DNA of 8,217 bases from Desulfotignum sp. (GTDB lineage: Bacteria; Desulfobacterota; Desulfobacteria; Desulfobacterales; Desulfobacteraceae), in contig JAABRW010000460.1 in NCBI GenBank assembly GCA_011390695.1, positions 1 through 8,217 on the forward strand, written 5' to 3'. This document shows positions 6,376 to 8,217 of this stretch, in pieces. The notes below the pieces were generated by a model that saw nothing but the letters and a program-made list of their open reading frames with translations, did no database searches and had not been told where the DNA came from. The number at the start of each line of letters is the position of its first letter. Positions within the stretch are counted from its first letter, which is position 1. The translations under genes were made by a program, and so were the position numbers.

Positions 6376-7109
6376 GACACCCCTCCTTTTTCCAGATGGT
6401 TCAGGATTTCGGCCTTGGTGTGCAGCAGCTTTGGATCATCAAAGGCCCGGGGTTTGGGCAGTGCCGGGGAAAACCGGCGGAAGAGGGTCATGGGCATGGG
6501 GGTCAACAGAAAAATGTCATCCGCCAGCAGCAGGGCCTCGTCCACATCATGGGTGATCATGAGAATGGTTTTGGTAAATTCGGTCTGGAGCAGCAAAAGC
6601 AGATGCTGGTGCCGCTGCCGGGTGATGGCGTCCAGAGCGGACAGGGGTTCATCCAGCAGGATCAGGTCCCGGTCGAACATCAGGGTTCTGACCAGGGCAC
6701 ACCGCTGGCGCATGCCCCCGGATACCTGATCCGGCCGGTGGGATGCATACCCCCCGAGTCCCAGCCGCAAAAACAATTGCCCTGCCCGGTTCCGTGCCGC
6801 TGCCATATCTCCTGACCTGGTTCTGACCGGCAGCAGGGCGTTGTCCATCAGGGAGAACCAGGGCAAAAGCAGGTCTTTCTGGTGCATGTAGGCGCACAGA
6901 TTTCCTAAGTGGGGCACTGTTTCGCCCTGCCAGGTGATGGCCCCTGCATCTTTGGGGGTCACACCGGTGAGGGTGTTGAACAGCGTGGTTTTGCCGCATC
7001 CGGAAGGTCCCAGAAGAACCTGAAACCGCGCGGCAGGCAAATGCAGGTTGAAGTTTGAGAACACCGGCTGATCATTATAATATTTTGCCAGGTCGGTTAC
7101 CTGGAGCAT
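6372..7109 (-). CDS. thiZ: ABC transporter ATP-binding protein ThiZ (thiamin pyrimidine uptake)
   Basis: A 245-residue cytoplasmic ABC ATPase that energises the ThiXY importer. All nucleotide-binding motifs are intact: Walker A GPSGCGKTT (34-42), Q-loop Q77 in MHQKDLLLPW, signature VSGGMRQRCALVRTL (129-143), Walker B LILLDEP (149-155) with E154, D-loop SALD (157-160) and switch histidine H187 in MITHDVDEA. The family resemblance is to the SsuB/TauB/NrtD-like group. The frame also has an ATG at 7127, but AGG sits directly against it. The ATG at 7109 has AGGGG at about nine bases and gives the canonical MLQVTDLAKYY N-terminus, so I prefer it. It is the first gene behind the TPP riboswitch and shares a 4-base ATGA overlap with thiX. 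The C-terminal region after the switch is short, as is usual for this group. Confidence 0.92.
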   Translation of the reverse strand: MLQVTDLAKYYNDQPVFSNFNLHLPAARFQVLLGPSGCGKTTLFNTLTGVTPKDAGAITWQGETVPHLGNLCAYMHQKDLLLPWFSLMDNALLPVRTRSGDMAAARNRAGQLFLRLGLGGYASHRPDQVSGGMRQRCALVRTLMFDRDLILLDEPLSALDAITRQRHQHLLLLLQTEFTKTILMITHDVDEALLLADDIFLLTPMPMTLFRRFSPALPKPRAFDDPKLLHTKAEILNHLEKGGVS

Positions 7110-7205
7110 CACATACGCCCCTAACATCCTGTGACAGGGTTAAAATGGTTTACACTTGGCCGGGCCTGGTATTGGTCGGGCAGATGAACCCGCAGGAAAA
7201 GAAAG
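7110..7205 (-). promoter_or_regulatory. Riboswitch expression platform / thiZ leader
   Basis: This is the RNA between the aptamer and the thiZ ATG. It has no stem followed by a U-run of terminator quality. It holds a stem CGGGT/GCCCG (7188-7192 with 7177-7181), and CCCT (7136-7139) can pair with AGGG within the thiZ Shine-Dalgarno AGGGG (7118-7122). That pairing would hide the ribosome site. Bases 7200-7205 (CUUUCU in RNA) can pair with GGAAAG at 7217-7222, part of the aptamer's 3' side, giving a ligand-free alternative fold. This favours control of translation initiation, though it is read by eye without folding energies. Confidence 0.5.
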
Positions 7206-7214
7206 ATATGTATC

Positions 7215-7306
7215 GACTTTCCTTCGCCAGTATGACCTGGATCAGGTTCCAGGGGTCGAAACAGTGATTTTGTTTCCTCTCAGCCGGCTCCCCGGCTCCC
7301 CCAGTC
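7215..7306 (-). ncRNA. TPP riboswitch aptamer
   Basis: A cis-acting thiamin pyrophosphate aptamer upstream of the thi operon; when TPP is bound, expression should fall. P1 is GACU (7306-7303) with AGUC (7218-7215). P2 is the G-run 7302-7298 with CCCC (7255-7252). P3 is GCCGG (7296-7292) with CCGGC (7287-7283), closed by a four-base loop. The conserved pyrimidine-sensing CUGAGA is at 7283-7278. An optional P3a hairpin is formed by GAAACA (7276-7271) and UGUUUC (7263-7258). The pyrophosphate arm has the conserved ACCUGAUC (7247-7240), a CCAG/CUGG stem and GCGAAGG (7227-7221). Order and spacing agree with the family consensus. Placement directly before a thi transport and salvage operon confirms it. 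Confidence 0.96.
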
Positions 7307-7337
7307 CGCCACCGCAATCTGCACGGTTATATCTTTG

Positions 7338-7366
7338 TGTATATACAGCAAATCCAATTTTGTCAA
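7338..7366 (-). promoter_or_regulatory. Sigma-70-type promoter of the thi operon
   Basis: On the minus strand there is a perfect -35 TTGACA (7366-7361), a 17-base spacer and -10 TATACA (7343-7338), which is five of six to consensus up to the last bases being CA instead of AT. Transcription would begin near 7331, about 25 bases before the aptamer, so the whole TPP riboswitch is included in the leader. The -35 lies only about 20 bases after the stop codon of the upstream permease gene. No terminator was seen between the two. Confidence 0.8.
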
Positions 7367-7386
7367 CAGGGATGTCAGGGCGGGAT

Positions 7387-8217
7387 TTATGCGTTTATGC
7401 TGGAGGCTTTTTTGACGGCATACAGCTGGGAGATGAGCATTCCGGCCAGCATCAATACACACCCGAAAATGGCCCGCCCCGAAAGAATCTCGTTCAGGAT
7501 GATCCAGCCGCCGATGGCCGCCACCACCGATTCCAGGCACAGGATAATGGCGGCATGGGACGCCGGGCTGTTTTTCTGCCCGTAGATCTGCAGCGAATAG
7601 GCCACCCCCACGGAAAACACCCCGCCATATATCAATGGAATGGTGATCTGTAATATATCGGCCAGCACAAAGGTTTCAAACACCGCTGCCACGCCAAGAC
7701 TGAGAACCGAGCAGACCACACACTGGACCAGGGAAAGGGCAGCCGTGCTGAACCGGTTGCAGAACCGTTCAATGATGATCAGGTGAAAAGCAAAACAGAT
7801 GGCGGAAAAAAATACCAGTATATCCCCGAAATTGATATCCATGTCCCGGTTGACGCTGAGCAGGTACATGCCGATGCTGGCCAGAACAGCCCCTGCCCAG
7901 GTGCCGGCCCCGGTTCTGGTATGCCGCAGAAAAAGGCCGATAATCGGCACCATCACCACATAAAGCCCGGTGATGAACCCGGCTTTGCCGGCCGTGGTGT
8001 ACACAAGGCCCACCTGCTGAAAAGAGATGCCGGCAAACAGAAAAACGCCTGACACCATGCCGGATTTTATCAGATCCCCGTCACTGCCGGTATAGGTGTT
8101 TTTCCTGGATATCCACACAAAGGGCACCAGAGACAGGCTGCCCAGAACAAACCGGAGCCCGTTGAAAGTAAAGGGCCCCACATGTTCCATTCCCACCCGC
8201 TGGGCCACAAAAGCCAG
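7387..8217 (-). CDS. DMT-superfamily permease, EamA domain (5' end outside window)
   Basis: 276 residues of an inner-membrane drug/metabolite transporter with two EamA repeats. The frame is open to the right edge (LAFVAQRVGMEHVGPFTFNG), and the wording there matches the end of the first transmembrane helix, so only about 10-20 residues appear to be missing. The internal GTG near 8208 is therefore unlikely to be the start. The first repeat carries TTAGKAGFITGLYVVMVPIIG and a following SIGMYLLS helix. The second ends with the EamA hallmark SPASHAAIILCLESVVAAIGGWIILNEILSG and a last hydrophobic helix, then a short basic tail VKKASSINA. The substrate cannot be read from the sequence; such proteins export amino acids and many other metabolites. 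It lies upstream of the thi promoter and riboswitch, so it is probably a separate transcription unit. Confidence 0.88.
   Translation of the reverse strand: MAFVAQRVGMEHVGPFTFNGLRFVLGSLSLVPFVWISRKNTYTGSDGDLIKSGMVSGVFLFAGISFQQVGLVYTTAGKAGFITGLYVVMVPIIGLFLRHTRTGAGTWAGAVLASIGMYLLSVNRDMDINFGDILVFFSAICFAFHLIIIERFCNRFSTAALSLVQCVVCSVLSLGVAAVFETFVLADILQITIPLIYGGVFSVGVAYSLQIYGQKNSPASHAAIILCLESVVAAIGGWIILNEILSGRAIFGCVLMLAGMLISQLYAVKKASSINA

Noticed and set aside
7141..7180. Possible intrinsic terminator behind the riboswitch (GC-rich GGCCCGGCC followed by AUUUUA)
   Set aside because: The GGCC repeats leave no room for a loop, and the four-U run is about 15 bases away from any stem.

Overview
The window reads as a continuous block of minus-strand genes from a Gram-negative bacterium of moderately high GC. 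The protein style (ThiY with a cleavable signal peptide, an Mrp antiporter, dense operons with ATGA overlaps) would fit a sulfate-reducing deltaproteobacterium of the Desulfobacteraceae type. That assignment is an inference from general resemblance, not from a marker gene.

From right to left, in the direction of transcription: a DMT/EamA-family permease cut by the right edge (7387-8217). Then a 277-base gene-free leader holding a consensus-like sigma-70 promoter (-35 TTGACA, 17-base spacer, -10 TATACA) and a well-preserved TPP riboswitch aptamer (about 7215-7306). Then a tightly packed run of eight genes: thiZ (ABC ATPase), thiX (ABC permease), thiY (periplasmic binding protein), thiM (hydroxyethylthiazole kinase), thiE (thiamin-phosphate synthase), thiD (HMP/HMP-P kinase), a peptidase-C26 gamma-glutamyl hydrolase (PuuD-like) and a class IV D-amino acid aminotransferase. 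After a 92-base gap comes the 5' part of mrpA, a subunit of a multisubunit cation/proton antiporter, cut by the left edge.

The thi genes form a complete salvage route. ThiXYZ would import a thiamin pyrimidine (HMP or a related aminopyrimidine). ThiD phosphorylates HMP to HMP-PP, ThiM phosphorylates hydroxyethylthiazole, and ThiE joins the two to thiamin phosphate. No de novo gene (thiC, thiG, thiS, thiF, thiH) and no tenA is present in this window. Control is expected from the TPP riboswitch at the head of the operon. I see no U-tracted terminator behind the aptamer, but do see a possible hairpin covering the thiZ Shine-Dalgarno, so translational control is the better guess.

The least ordinary part is the tail of the operon: a gamma-glutamyl hydrolase and a D-amino acid aminotransferase placed after thiD, one of them translationally overlapping it. 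Neither enzyme has a textbook role in thiamin metabolism. I found no mobile elements, CRISPR arrays, tRNA or rRNA genes.
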